From Phymorhynchus buccinoides (taxonomy: Eukaryota > Mollusca > Gastropoda > Neogastropoda > Raphitomidae): DNA of 64,000 nt. Both the position numbers and the translations under genes were made by a program. Below the pieces are notes generated by a model. That model saw nothing but the letters and a program-made list of their open reading frames with translations, searched no databases and had not been told where the DNA came from. Of this stretch, positions 12,536-22,693 are shown piece by piece. Each line of letters opens with the position of its first letter. Position 1 is the stretch's first letter. The stretch is taken from NCBI GenBank assembly GCA_017654935.2, contig CM065710.1, forward strand, positions 27,541,400 to 27,605,399, given 5' to 3'.

Positions 12536-13029
12536 CGAGGAGGAACCACAAATGACTTTACTATAGGAGTGTTGGTGTTTTTAAAATTATAACCCAGTTG
12601 CTTCTATGGGTGGGTGGAGGGAGTGGTGAGACTGTGACCCATACATTGGTGACGTATTTACAAAGGTCATGAAGAGGACACTTTTTTTTAAATTGTAACC
12701 CAGGAGCCAGTCCTGTGGGGAACCAAAAGTGACTTTACTATAGCAGTTTTTTAAATTATAATCGAGTTGCTACTATCCGAGGACTATTTAGTAATAAAAC
12801 AGTAGACCTTTGGCCAGGAACCAGTGCTTTCCTTTACTGTAACCGAAATTGCTTATAACCGAGCTTACTATAAACGGGGAGTACTGTAATGTGAGAATGC
12901 GACAGCAGTCAATGCGACAGCCTGAAATGCATGGAAGGGGGGAGGGGAGGGGGGCTTTTCTTAACATTTGCCTCCAATTTGAACAGTTCTGTTCACACAC
13001 TTTCAAAACGGCCTCTCAGCGATTCGTGT

Positions 13030-14890
13030 GTGGCAAGGAGGGTAAGGTTTGGGATAAGGATTGGAGGGTGTTGTTAATGGATAAGGATATGAATGAGGGT
13101 TGGAGGGTGTTGATAAGGGATATGGATAAGGATAAGGGTTGGAGGGTGTTGATAAGGGATAAGGATGAGGGTTGGATAGTCTTGATAAGGGATAAGGATA
13201 TGGAAAAGGGTTGGAGGGTGTTGATAAGGGATAAGGATGAGGGTTGGATAGTCTTGATAAGGGATAAGGATATGGATACGGGTTGGAGGGTGTTGATAAG
13301 GATATGGATAAGGGTTGGATAGTCTTGATAAGGGATAAGGATATGGATAAGTGTTGGAGGGTGTTGATAAGTATATGGACAAGGGTTGGAGGGTGTTAAT
13401 AATGGATAAGGATATGGATAAGGGTTGGATGGTGTTGATAAGAGATAAGGATGAGGATTGGATAGTCTTGATAAGGGATAAGGATATGGATAAGGGTTGG
13501 AGGGTGTTGATAAGGATATGGATAAGGGTTGGATAATCTTGATAAGGGATAAAGATATGGATATGGGTTGGAGGGTGTTGATAAAGGACAAGGACATAGA
13601 CAAGGGTTGGAGGGTGTTGATAATGGATAAGGATATGGATAAGGGTTAGAGGGTGTTGATAAGGGATATGGATAGGGGTTGGAGGGTGTTCATAAGGGAT
13701 AAGGATATGGATGATGGTTGGCGGGTGTTGATAATGAATAAGGGATATGGATAAGGGTTGGAGAGTGTTAATAAGGGATAAGGATATGGGTAAGGGTTGG
13801 AGGGTGTTGATAATGGATAAGGATATGGATAAGGGTTTGAGGGTGTTGATAACAGATAAGGATATGGATAAGGGATGGAGGGTGTTGATAAAGGATAAGG
13901 ATATGGATAAGGATTGGAGGGTGTTGATAATGGATATGGGTTAGAGGGTGTTGATATGGGATAAGAATATGGATAAGGGATGGAGGGTGTTGATAAGGAT
14001 ATGGATAAGGATTGGAGGGTGTTGAAAATGGATAAGGATAAGGGTTGGAGGGTGTTGATAAGGGATAAGGATATGGATAAGGGCTGGATAGCCTTGGTAA
14101 TGGATAAGGGTTGGAGGGTGTTGATAAGGGATAATGATATGAATATGGGATGGAGGGTGTTGATAAGGATATGGATAAGGATCGGAGGGTGTTGATAAGG
14201 GATAAGGGTTGGAGGGTGTTGACAAGGGATATGGATAAGGGTTGGTGGGTGTTGATAAGGGATAAGGATAAGAGTTGGAGGGTGTTGATAAGGGATAAGG
14301 GTTGGAGGGTGTTGATAAGGGATAAGGATATGGATAAGGATCGGAGGGTGTTGATAGGGGATAAGAATATGATAAGGGTTGGATGGTGTTGATAAGGGAT
14401 AAGGATATGGATCAGGGTGAGGGTGTTGATAAGGGATAAGGATATGGATAAGGGTTAGAGGGTGTTGATAAGGGATAAGGATATGGATAAGGGTTGGAGG
14501 GTGTTGATAAGGGATAAGGATATGGATAAGGGTTAGAGGGTGTTGATAAGGGATAAGGATATGGATCAGGGTTGAGGGTGTTGATAAGGGATAAGGATAT
14601 GGATAAGGGTTGGAGGGTGTTGATAAGGGATAAGGATATGGATCAGGGTGAGGGTGTTGATAAGGGATAAGGATATGGATAAGGGTTAGAGGGTGTTGAT
14701 AAGGGATAAGGATATGGATAACGGTTGGAGGGTGTTGATAAGGGATAAGGATATGGATCAGGGTGAGGGTGTTGATAAGGGATAAGGATATGGATAAGGG
14801 TTGGAGGGTGTTGATAAGGGATAAGGATATGGATAACGGTTGGAGGGTGTTGATAATGGATAAGGATATGGATCAGGGTTGGAGGGTGAA
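13030..14890. repeat. 39 bp G-rich minisatellite, left arm
   Basis: Nearly 1.9 kb of units containing GGGTTGGAGGGTGTTGATAA followed by one or two GGATATGGATAA-type segments. Most units are 39 bp, with 24-33 bp variants. The plus strand has regularly spaced GGG runs. The mirror is 31760-33610. Open frames are repeat translations. Confidence 0.95.
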
Positions 14891-15029
14891 GATAGCACAC
14901 ACCATGCAGGCCAGGAACATATAGAAGGAGCCTAGACAGTTGTTTGTATTTTTTTGTTTATTTCAGTTCTAGATAAAAACAAGGGAAGACAGTTATCGAT
15001 CGAAGCCTCACGCGGGCAACAGAAGTCGG
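14891..15029. other. No recognisable feature
   Basis: Unique sequence between the minisatellite and the MITE. Confidence 0.4.
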
Positions 15030-15227
15030 CCGGTGTGGCGTTCTCAAAATGGATTTGTTCTCAACATGTCTGCGCATGTGCGAAGAGTTAGGGATAGGGT
15101 TAGGGATAGGTTTAGGGTCAATTTAGTGTCGAATACACAAAAGATAAAATGTGATGGTACGTCATGATCGATTTTGCACATGCGCAGACATGTTGAGAAC
15201 AAATCCATTTTGAGAATGCCACACCGG
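15030..15227. mobile_element. MITE with ~50 bp terminal inverted repeats, left arm
   Basis: The left end CCGGTGTGGCGTTCTCAAAA and the right end, in reverse complement, CCGGTGTGGCATTCTCAAAA are the outer parts of about 50 bp nearly perfect inverted repeats that end near GCGCATGTGC. The 90 bp core has TTAGGGATAGGG-like text, also found in a related form at 9145-9225. The mirror is 31413-31616. Confidence 0.8.
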
Positions 15228-15823
15228 CGGAAAGAGATTTGATGTAATTATATATATTTCATCAAAGATATGCCTTGACGTAACCTAAAATGTTGCAAAT
15301 ATGAATGTACTATACTAAAGCGCTTCCTTGCTATCGAAATATAAAAAGCAAGGAAGTGTTATGTAATTAGATACATTAAATTGGTACAAATTGAGATATC
15401 GGCTGAGTGAGGCCGTAAGTGATTACACTCATAGCTTAATGTTCATAACTATGACAAAATCATATAATAAATATAAAAATAAAAGAGTGGGAAAGGCTGA
15501 AATACAAATTTATTGATAATTCAATCATCAACAGGATTAGGATTTGAATGGTCAACTTAGGACTACTCCAATATTGACTCGCGGCGAACTATCACGTGAC
15601 TAGCATGGAGTGAATACATTTCTTGTTGTCGACTGGTCCATTACAGTTTGCTTAAAATAATAAAATATTTTGACCAATCAGACAAGAGCTTGTAATATTC
15701 TTCCGCAAACGCTTTTTAAAGTGTTTCTTAGGCCTCGTTTGGCGTAAGCGTTATTCGCTTGACGACCGTTATATAGAGAAACTGGCCTCTGAATAATGTG
15801 AGTAAAAAATTGAAAATCTTTAC
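15228..15823. other. Unassigned, probably intronic DNA
   Basis: No domain or repeat was recognised. It lies downstream, on the minus strand, of the F-lectin-like exon at 15824-15943. Confidence 0.4.
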
Positions 15824-15943
15824 CCATTGGCATATTTGCGGATATGCCATTCTGCCTGGCATTGGTGTAACCGGGATATCGTTTGCACAACTGTGCATCC
15901 ACGTAGACGTTTATGCCCACCATTCTGTTGAGGCCCTCTTCCC
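15824..15943 (-). CDS. F-type-lectin-like middle exon, left arm
   Basis: A 120 bp exon (40 codons), phase 1 at both ends. On the minus strand it is preceded by a CT-rich tract and TTCTTTACAG, and followed by GTAAAG. The product contains GLNRMVGINVYVDAQLC, which fits the strand of F-type lectin domains where an ER...GAEI-type segment precedes a cysteine. Joined in phase to the exon at 8479-8595 it gives a continuous lectin-like C-terminal half. The intron between them is about 7.2 kb and is almost wholly repeats. The mirror copy at 30692-30811 encodes the same residues. Confidence 0.65.
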
Positions 15944-15971
15944 CTGTAAAGAAAAGAATTGAGATGCAACA

Positions 15972-15999
15972 TTTCTCTCTCTCTCTCTCTCTCTCTCTC
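15972..15999. repeat. CT microsatellite in the polypyrimidine region
   Basis: About 13 CT units on the plus strand, which read as GA on the coding (minus) strand about 30 bases before the acceptor of the 15824-15943 exon. Confidence 0.9.
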
Positions 16000-16441
16000 C
16001 TAATGGTCAATCTCGTTCATCAGTAATGTTAATTATATCTCGTATGCTGATTGGTCAGAGGTATACACACTCTGACCAAGTGAAAACGTGGGAGATGCGC
16101 GCCCACCAGATTAGCCAGTTCGCGCCAGGATTCCAGAGGTGGCAGACGCAGCCAGGAGTGCTCCGTAGAATATAAGTTTTGTGTTTTAGTTATTGTCCCA
16201 TCCTAAGTTGTTTAAGCTTGTAAAAATTGTCTAAATTCTATGTGTGTGTGTTTGTGACGTTCTACTCGTCGGAAATCAGGTCAGTGTTATCATTTCACAT
16301 TTCAAGAGAGTGCTTTATTCATTACCATTGTTCGACTCGCACCGGGAATCTAAACTGGCCGGTCCGGCTCTCTCAGAAGCCTACTGAAATAATAACCGGT
16401 CGACCCTATTCAGTGGTCAATTTCGTGGCTCTATCAGAAGC

Positions 16442-16582
16442 CATGGCTTCTCTGAGTTCGCGGGAGGGCATTTCCGAACCCATAGCCCAGAAACCCGAGG
16501 ATATTATGAAAATGGTGCAAGAATTGGATGCAAACTGGACAAAGAAATTCGAGGCTCTCAGCAACCTTGTTCAGCCCAAGTG
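16442..16582 (+). pseudogene. DIRS-type gag, N-terminal part
   Basis: An open frame of 46 codons from ATG (MASLSSREGISEPIAQK) to TGA. It includes a short segment, VQELDANWTKKFEALSNL, that is likely coiled-coil. The frame is offset by one from the next open frame at 16580 around a run of ten A. The same offset is present in the right arm, so it predates the divergence of the two copies. It may be an inherited frameshift or a programmed one. Confidence 0.5.
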
Positions 16583-17497
16583 ACAAAAAAAAAAGCGCGG
16601 TCGTCTCGCCCATCCGAACCGGACAACACCATTGTTGTCAATGATGAAGAATCGAATCTTGACGATTTAGAAGAGAACCTGGTGAAAACATACAGCACTC
16701 AAGAACCGGACCATCAAGAAGTCGATCACGTCATAGAATTACTAGAAAGGATCGCAGCAGAGATCGATTCGGAAGAAGAGAAACTTGGAGAAAAAGTGCT
16801 ACCAGGAATGGCGAAAATAATTGACGGTCGCTTCAAGGAGAAACTCAAAGCTGTAGACCAAAAGAAGAAATTTGAAATCTACAACAGACCAGAAAACTGC
16901 GCACGCCTCGTTGTGCCAATTGTCAACCCTGGAATTTGGAACAAACTTCCAGAGGCGGCTGTGAGAACAGATTTGAAGTATCAGCACATTCAGCGCGCGA
17001 TCATCAAAGCTGCCACTGCCACTGCGCAGGCGTGTGACGTCATTCTCTCTACAGACTCGAAACTGAGTGAGAAAATGGCTGGTGCGGCACAGAACTGCAC
17101 AGATTATATTGCTCTCTGCGCACATGCGTCTTGCGAGATATCCTTCTGCCGTCGCCATGCTCTTCGACCGTATCTCAGCAAACCAAAACTTTGTGACGAA
17201 TCGGTCCCCATCACGTCACAGCTCTTTGGGGATGATCTAAGCAATTCGTTCAAAGAGATCAAAGAAGCTGAACAGATAGCAGCGAGCTGTACCCAGCCAG
17301 AGAAGCCATGCCGACCCCAAGGCGGAAATCAAGCCCACGGCTCTGCGCAAAACGAAAGTGGTTCCAGCCGGCGTGGCGATTTTTTAGGGAAAAGTCCGGG
17401 GTTTCCCCACTACAAACGGCAGCAGCAGTGGGGGCACAACAAACGGCGAGGCCACTACAGGCTCACAAGTCCCGCTGGTCTCCCTATCACTAGCTGA
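16580..17497 (+). pseudogene. DIRS/Ngaro-type gag-like protein
   Basis: About 305 codons. An acidic N-terminus (ESNLDDLEENLVKTYS) is followed by a helical core with IWNKLPEAAVRTDLKYQHIQ and KAATATAQACDVIL, the pattern seen in first-frame proteins of DIRS-like retrotransposons, where it is presumed to form particles around the RNA. A basic tail follows (FLGKSPGF, then KRQQQWGHNKRRGHY). The start at 16580 is GTG, so translation must come from the upstream frame. It lies directly before the RT of the same element. The mirror is about 29140-30053, where it is broken by extra frameshifts. Confidence 0.65.
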
Positions 17498-17499
17498 AA

Positions 17500-18188
17500 A
17501 GGTGAGAAGCTTGATACGATCGTTTGAGGCTGATGTGGATAGTTTTGTGGCAGGAAGGCTGATGTTTTTCATCATGAATGGGCACAGATTTCGTCTGATT
17601 CTGAGATTTTGCAACTGATTCAAGGAGCAAAGATAGAGATCTCCAATGTAGTCACACTGAAGGCGAAGTACTCTCCCCTGTGTTTACTAGAGGTAAGAAA
17701 GATGGAACACATCGTATGATTCTGAATCTAAGTAGACTCAACTCAGAAGTTTGTTACCACCATTTTAAAATGGAAACACTCAATACAGCTCTGACTCTTA
17801 TCCATAAGAACTGTTTTATGGCATCAATAGATCTTAAAGATGCCTACTATTTAGTGCCCATTCATGAGGAACACAAACAAATCCTGAGGTTTGTGTGGAA
17901 AGACCAACGTTTTGAATACAATGTACTACCAAACGGACTAGCTCCGGGACCTCAGTGGTTCACCAAACTGTTGAAACCAGTGTTCGCTTTGCTCAGAAAA
18001 GTAGGCCACATATCAACATCTTTTTTAGATGATTCATTGCTGGTAGGGGCTACAAGAGAAGCCTGCATGCAGAATGTCATTGACACCGCTACTCTTTTTC
18101 AAAAGCTGGGGTTCATTGTGCATCCAACAAAATCAGTATTTGAACCAAGTACAAAAATTCAGTATCTAGGTGTAATAATTGACTCAGT
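17500..18188 (+). pseudogene. DIRS-type reverse transcriptase, N-terminal part
   Basis: Reads in three frames with breaks near 17555 and 17685, so it is inactive. Visible motifs are HEWAQISSDSEILQLIQGAK (pre-RT region), DGTHRMILNLSRLN, MASIDLKDAYYLVPIH, LPNGLAPGPQWFTKLL, FLDDSLL (catalytic FLDD) and IQYLGVIIDSV. Together these are typical of DIRS/Ngaro polymerases, which copy RNA and integrate with a tyrosine recombinase rather than an integrase. The frame is cut at 18188 by a LINE insertion and resumes at 20301. No recombinase gene was found. Confidence 0.8.
18174..18188. repeat. Target site duplication, left copy
   Basis: AATAATTGACTCAGT, repeated exactly at 20286-20300. It flanks the LINE insertion. 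Confidence 0.9.
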
Positions 18189-20285
18189 CTATGATAATAA
18201 AATACATGAAATTATAAAGTTATTGTCTTCTTGGTCTAGGCGACAACTAACTCCCCTAGGTAAGATAACAGTGATTAAAACTTTGGCCCTATCCAAGCTT
18301 GTTCATTTATTTACTAATTTACCAGACCCCTCCATACAATTCATGCAGGAGCTCAATAATTGCTTTTACAGATTTTTGTGGAATGGGAAAAATAGCAAAA
18401 TAAATAAAAGACTTGTGTGCTCTTCTTATGAGAAGGGAGGTTTGAAAATGGTTAATGTTTATAATTTTTTTATCAGCTATGAAAATATCATGGTTAAAAA
18501 GAACTGTTTGTTCAGAAGAGAACTTGTATTATAAAATGTTGATATGTATTTGTCCTAAGATGGAAAAAATAACACATTTTGGTAGCGACTATGTCACGGA
18601 AGTAATGAGAGCTTGTGACAACTTGTTTTGGTTAGATGTATTAAAACACTATAAAATAATGTATGAAAAATGCATGCCTACAAAATCACAAGAATTTCTT
18701 GCTGAAAATATTCACTTCAATAACAATATTATTAGGGATAGGCAAACAGTATATTTAAGAGAATGGTCAGAAAATGACATTAACACCATTAAAGATCTTG
18801 TTGACACAGAAGGGAATTTTCTAACTTTTAATAGCTTTAGAAATACATATCCTATGGTTATAACGAACTTTCTGGTATACAGTGGCATTGTTAGAGCTGT
18901 GACTAAGTATAGAGAATCCCTGGAGATAGAATTGCGTAATAACTCAGCTAATGAATATTCTAAAGTTTGGAGTTTAATTAAATTTACACTTACTAAAATG
19001 ATATACCAGAGTATAACACTAACAGATTGTGATACCACACCACCCAGTGTTAGAAAATGGGAAAAAATATTCATAAAACATTTCAAAACAACTACTGATT
19101 GTCAACTGCGGTGGTTTCAGTTGAGAGTATTACATAGACTCCTTCCCACTGAAAGATACTTGTTTTTATGTAAATTTTCAAATTCGCAAACATGTACTTT
19201 TTGTGGCATAGAAGATGAAACTTTAGTTCACCTTTTCTGGACTTGTAACCATGTTCAGGTTTTTTGGACAAACTTTATTTCTTGGATTCATAACGTTTGT
19301 AACCATACACAGAATTTTAGTCTTTCAGAAACCCTAGTTTTGTTAGGATGGAAACAAAACCAAAAACCAGATAAAGTCATGGATCTGATCATTCTGTTGG
19401 CTAAATTTCATATATTTAAATGTAAGCTAAATAAAGCAATCCCATGTTTGACAGCCTTTAAAAAGTATCTGAAAAGTCGCTACTGGGTGGAATTGTCTTG
19501 TCATTCAATGGAAGGGACTATGAACAAATTTACATATAATTGGAACGCTTACAAACCTCTGATTGATAGCTGCGAGTGAAAAAAGTAATGTAGTACAATA
19601 AATTTATATTGATTTGTTGGCTTGTATTGTTATAACATACTTTCTTTTATTTGTTTGTTCTTTAAAGAGATGAATTTGGCTTGATAGAGAATGGAAATTA
19701 TAAACTTTTGTTCTTACCACATAAAAAACAAACAAATTTGATAGTGACTGACACTCTGAAGAGACCTCTTCTTGGTATGTACATAGGCAGTAGAAGCGAA
19801 CATTTACATGAATAGGAGAGAGAGAGAGGGGGGGGAGGGGGGGGAGAGAGAGAGGGAGAAAGAGAGAGAGAAAGTTTATGTATGTTCCTGAATGTGTATT
19901 TCTACTTGTGAGTATGCATTTTCTATGTATATTTGTAGTAATGTTGTGTTACATGATTTATGTTTGCTTGTTTGTTTAAAAATGAAAAAAAAAACACCTC
20001 TTGGTAATCACTACTTATTATCATATAAAATTTCCAACCTTCTCATTTCAACATGATTACAAACTCAGTCACTCACTCATTCACTCTATCAAATCAGTAA
20101 CACAAAGAAACACTTTATATTTCAAATGCAATTTATTGTTTGACTGATTGATACACTTTTATATATGTTATGTTATCCATATATACTTAATATTGAAAAT
20201 GCATATTGATGGATGGGTGGGTGAGAGAACGAAGGAATTGTGGAGTGGAAGGAAGAGAGAGGGAAATAAAATATGTTATAACAAC
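18189..20285 (+). mobile_element. 5'-truncated L1/Tx1-like LINE inserted in the DIRS RT
   Basis: Flanked by an exact 15 bp duplication. It carries only the C-terminal part of a non-LTR polymerase: a thumb-like segment with RRQLTPLGKITVIKTLALSK and FLWNGKNSKINKRL, then about 350 codons ending in a CTFCGIEDETLVHLFWTC knuckle (near 19190-19245), then about 700 bp of 3' UTR with a GA tract. The frame shifts near 18470-18530 at a T run. Endonuclease and RT catalytic motifs are missing, as expected of 5' truncation. By chance its first part is in frame with the DIRS RT. The right-arm copy is at 26289-28439. Confidence 0.85.
18455..19579 (+). pseudogene. LINE ORF2 C-terminal domain
   Basis: About 374 codons, open to a TGA at 19577. 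Contents are LRWFQLRVLHRLLPTERYLF, then the CCHC-type knuckle, then VFWTNFISWI. This domain of L1/Tx1-type polymerases binds nucleic acid. It is the best preserved part of the LINE. The catalytic core is absent, so the protein could not transpose by itself. Confidence 0.75.
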
Positions 20286-20300
20286 AATAATTGACTCAGT
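20286..20300. repeat. Target site duplication, right copy
   Basis: AATAATTGACTCAGT, identical to 18174-18188. Confidence 0.9.
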
Positions 20301-21003
20301 GGATATGAAGGTGAGACTCACTGAGGAAAGGAAGACAAGCTTGCAGAATGATTGCGAGAAGCTTCTAAGGAGAAGTAAATGCAAGACCAGAGAACTGGCC
20401 CGAGTCATTGGGAAAATGGTGGCCATCTTTCCAGCAGTCAAATTTGGACCACTTCACTACCGCCAGCTAGAAAACGAAAAACATGCAGCTTTAAAAAAGA
20501 GTAGAGGAGATTTTGATCAGTTCATGATCTTATCACCAGATAGCCTTTCACAGCTACAATGGTGGGCCGGGAACATTGCAACGGCAGAAAATGACATTTG
20601 CAAAGGTGAACCTGACATTGTGGTCACAACAGATGCTAGTCTTACAGGATGGGGCTGTCACTGCGAAGGCGTATCTTCGGGTGGAGAGTGGTTGGTCGGT
20701 GAAACCGACTTTCACATAAATTACTTAGAACTGAAAGCAGTGTTGTTTGCCTTGAAATGCTTTCAGAGCACTGTGAGCAATAAGCATGTCAGACTCATGA
20801 TTGACAACGCCACCGCAGTGAGCTGTCTAAACAAAATGGGTACAAGCCACTCTGATGCTTGCAATGACATTACAGGAGCCATTTGGGCATGGTGTGTGAG
20901 GCATAATGTGTGGTTGAGTGCTGCTCATATTCCGGGTGTGTTGAACACTGAAGCTGACAAAGAATCCAGACGCACCAACCTGGACCGTTGCCAATCGCGA
21001 TAG
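20301..21003 (+). pseudogene. DIRS-type RT/RNase H, C-terminal part
   Basis: Continues the polymerase exactly after the duplicated target site: DMKVRLTEERK, ELARVIGKMVAIFPAV, then an RNase H domain with TTDASLTGWG (first Asp), HINYLELKAVLFAL (Glu), MIDNATAVSCLNKMG (Asp) and AAHIPGVLNTEADKESR. It ends at a TAG at 21001. Sequence with P-element character starts straight after, so the rest of the DIRS element is probably lost. RNase H would remove RNA from the RNA-DNA hybrid. The right-arm copy (25565-26273) has several frameshifts. Confidence 0.85.
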
Positions 21004-21227
21004 GGGGATTGCCGCGTCATCTGGTTAGAATTAAGATTTGACGTCATGCGAGGAGGCGATCATTTCCTTTTGAGTTGTGTATTCTATACAGTTTTGAACT
21101 GAATGTAAAGCTGTGCTGTGTTGCTTGGAGTAGCTGCTTTGGTTGTTTGTGGTTTATTTTATTTTATTAGATCTAATGTGATTAAATGCTATCTGTGTAA
21201 TTAGTTTGACTGATAGTAATTCAAACA

Positions 21228-21508
21228 TGCCAAGGAAGTGTTGTGTGCCAGGATGCAGGGGGAATTATGACACAAATGAGAACATTTCTGTGTTTAAATT
21301 TCCTCTTGATGTTGACCAACGTCGTTTGTGGCTGAGTAAAATTCCCAGAGCAAATGTTGAACCTACTGCTCAATCTGTTGTGTGTGCTAAGCATTTTAGT
21401 GAACACTCCAATGTTAGGGTTGACTCTGCAACAAGGCCAGATGGAAGTATCCTCACCGTTGAAAGATCTGCACCCAAGTTAACCAAAGATGCCTATCCCT
21501 CCATATAA
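21228..21508 (+). pseudogene. THAP domain of a P-element/THAP9-like transposase, left arm
   Basis: From ATG at 21228: MPRKCCVPGCRGNYDTN, then FKFPLDVDQRRLWLSKIPR, then VVCAKHFSEH. This gives the C2CH zinc-binding THAP pattern (C-x4-C ... C-x2-H) used by P-type transposases to bind their own DNA ends. A TAA follows PSI. Past it, in the same frame, a linker (FPNCPSYLSEEPPAKRK) typical of THAP transposases continues to about 21620. The mirror is 25060-25342. Confidence 0.85.
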
Positions 21509-21599
21509 TGTATGATATTTCCCAACTGTCCATCATACTTGTCAGAGGAGCCACCAGCCAAAAGGAAAGCTCCTCAAGACAGGCGTGCAGAAACACACG

Positions 21600-22409
21600 A
21601 GGTTGACAACAGTCAGCAGGGGAACCAGGGAGTTTTGGGCCATCATCATCAAGTTGTGGAACATCTTGAATGCTAAACACCCTTTCAAAGACATCCGTCT
21701 CCGCAATGAAGATTGCAAGGCCACCAAATCCCCTTCTGATCCCAGCCTGCAGTACATCAGCCAGGTGATCCAGTGGCTTCATTGCTGGCAGAAGTTAGCT
21801 CTCAAACCCAGGCAAGGGACCCTCTCCAAAGAAACCATGACTGTCTTGACCCACACTCTGTCAGCTATCACATCACTCACAACCTACCTACTGAAAGAGA
21901 AACAGTTTAGTTATGTTCTACTAGGCAAGTTCCAAACAGACAACTTAGAGTTCAGGTGTAGTCAGTATAGGCAAATGAGTGGATGCAACTTCCATGTGTC
22001 AGTACAGCAGCTGTTAGAAAACGAAAATAAACTAAAACTGATCAGCGTCCTCAAAATGGTTTCAGCATCACGTGGAGCCCTCAGTCTGAATGACATCACG
22101 ACTCCTTTAGAGGAAGCACGGAACCAGTTGACGGCAACATCAGAGCAAGACCTGCACAAGTTTCTGCCCTTGCTGCAGGAATGTGACAGTGTGGAGGTGA
22201 AGGATGAACAGTGGAAGGCGCGGGTGTTTGTGTCAGGCTACTGCGTGTCCAAGGCTTTATGCCAGACAGACTGTGACAGCTGTCACAGTGACCTGAAAGT
22301 AGACCGCAAGCTGCATGTGGAAGCCACAGAGGATTGCTTCACTTATCTCTCAGAACTGGACAGAGGAGGACTCACATGTCCGTCAGACTATGCTGTGGAT
22401 ATAGTGAGC
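21600..22409 (+). pseudogene. P-element/THAP9-like transposase C-terminal region, left arm
   Basis: An open frame with REFWAIIIKLWNILNAKHPF, LLGKFQTDNLEF, SQYRQMSGCNFHVSVQQLLE and later paired cysteines (CQTDCDSCH). These are C-terminal blocks of P-type transposases. It is in a different frame from the THAP part and follows it within about 100 bp. The GTP-binding and most of the RNase H-like catalytic region, several hundred residues in the family, are missing. The structure is like an internally deleted element. Homology between the two arms ends at 22409. Confidence 0.8.
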
Positions 22410-22650
22410 CAGGTGTTCATGAGAGAAAGAGAAAGAGACAGACATACAGACAGACAGACAGAGAAAGACAGAGACGGAGACAGAGCCAGACAGAGGGACA
22501 GACAGAGAAAGAGACAAGAGAGAGACACACAAACAGAGACAGAGATATATAGGACTGAAATACAGTTGCATGCATCATAAAATAACAACTTACTATAATT
22601 TGTACATACAATAGTCACAAAAAAGGCACATAATATTCAATATTAATAAA

Positions 22651-22693
<43 letters not shown>

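Larger units (their letters stand above)
9256..12886. mobile_element. TA-flanked shell with pogo/Tigger-like ends, left arm
   Basis: The left end is CAGTACACCCCGCTTATAGT and the right end, in reverse complement, is CAGTACTCCCCGTTTATAGT. Each is flanked by TA, the target duplication of Tc1/mariner-type elements. The 3.63 kb between them contains no recognisable transposase. It holds low-complexity DNA, a copy of the inverted-repeat family and an inserted SINE. It is best read as a non-autonomous element filled by later insertions. The mirror is 33761-37465. Confidence 0.7.

Noticed and set aside
15678..16010. A 110-codon minus-strand gene
   Set aside because: Only the central 120 bp is bounded by splice sites and conserved as protein. 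The rest is the GA tract and intron.
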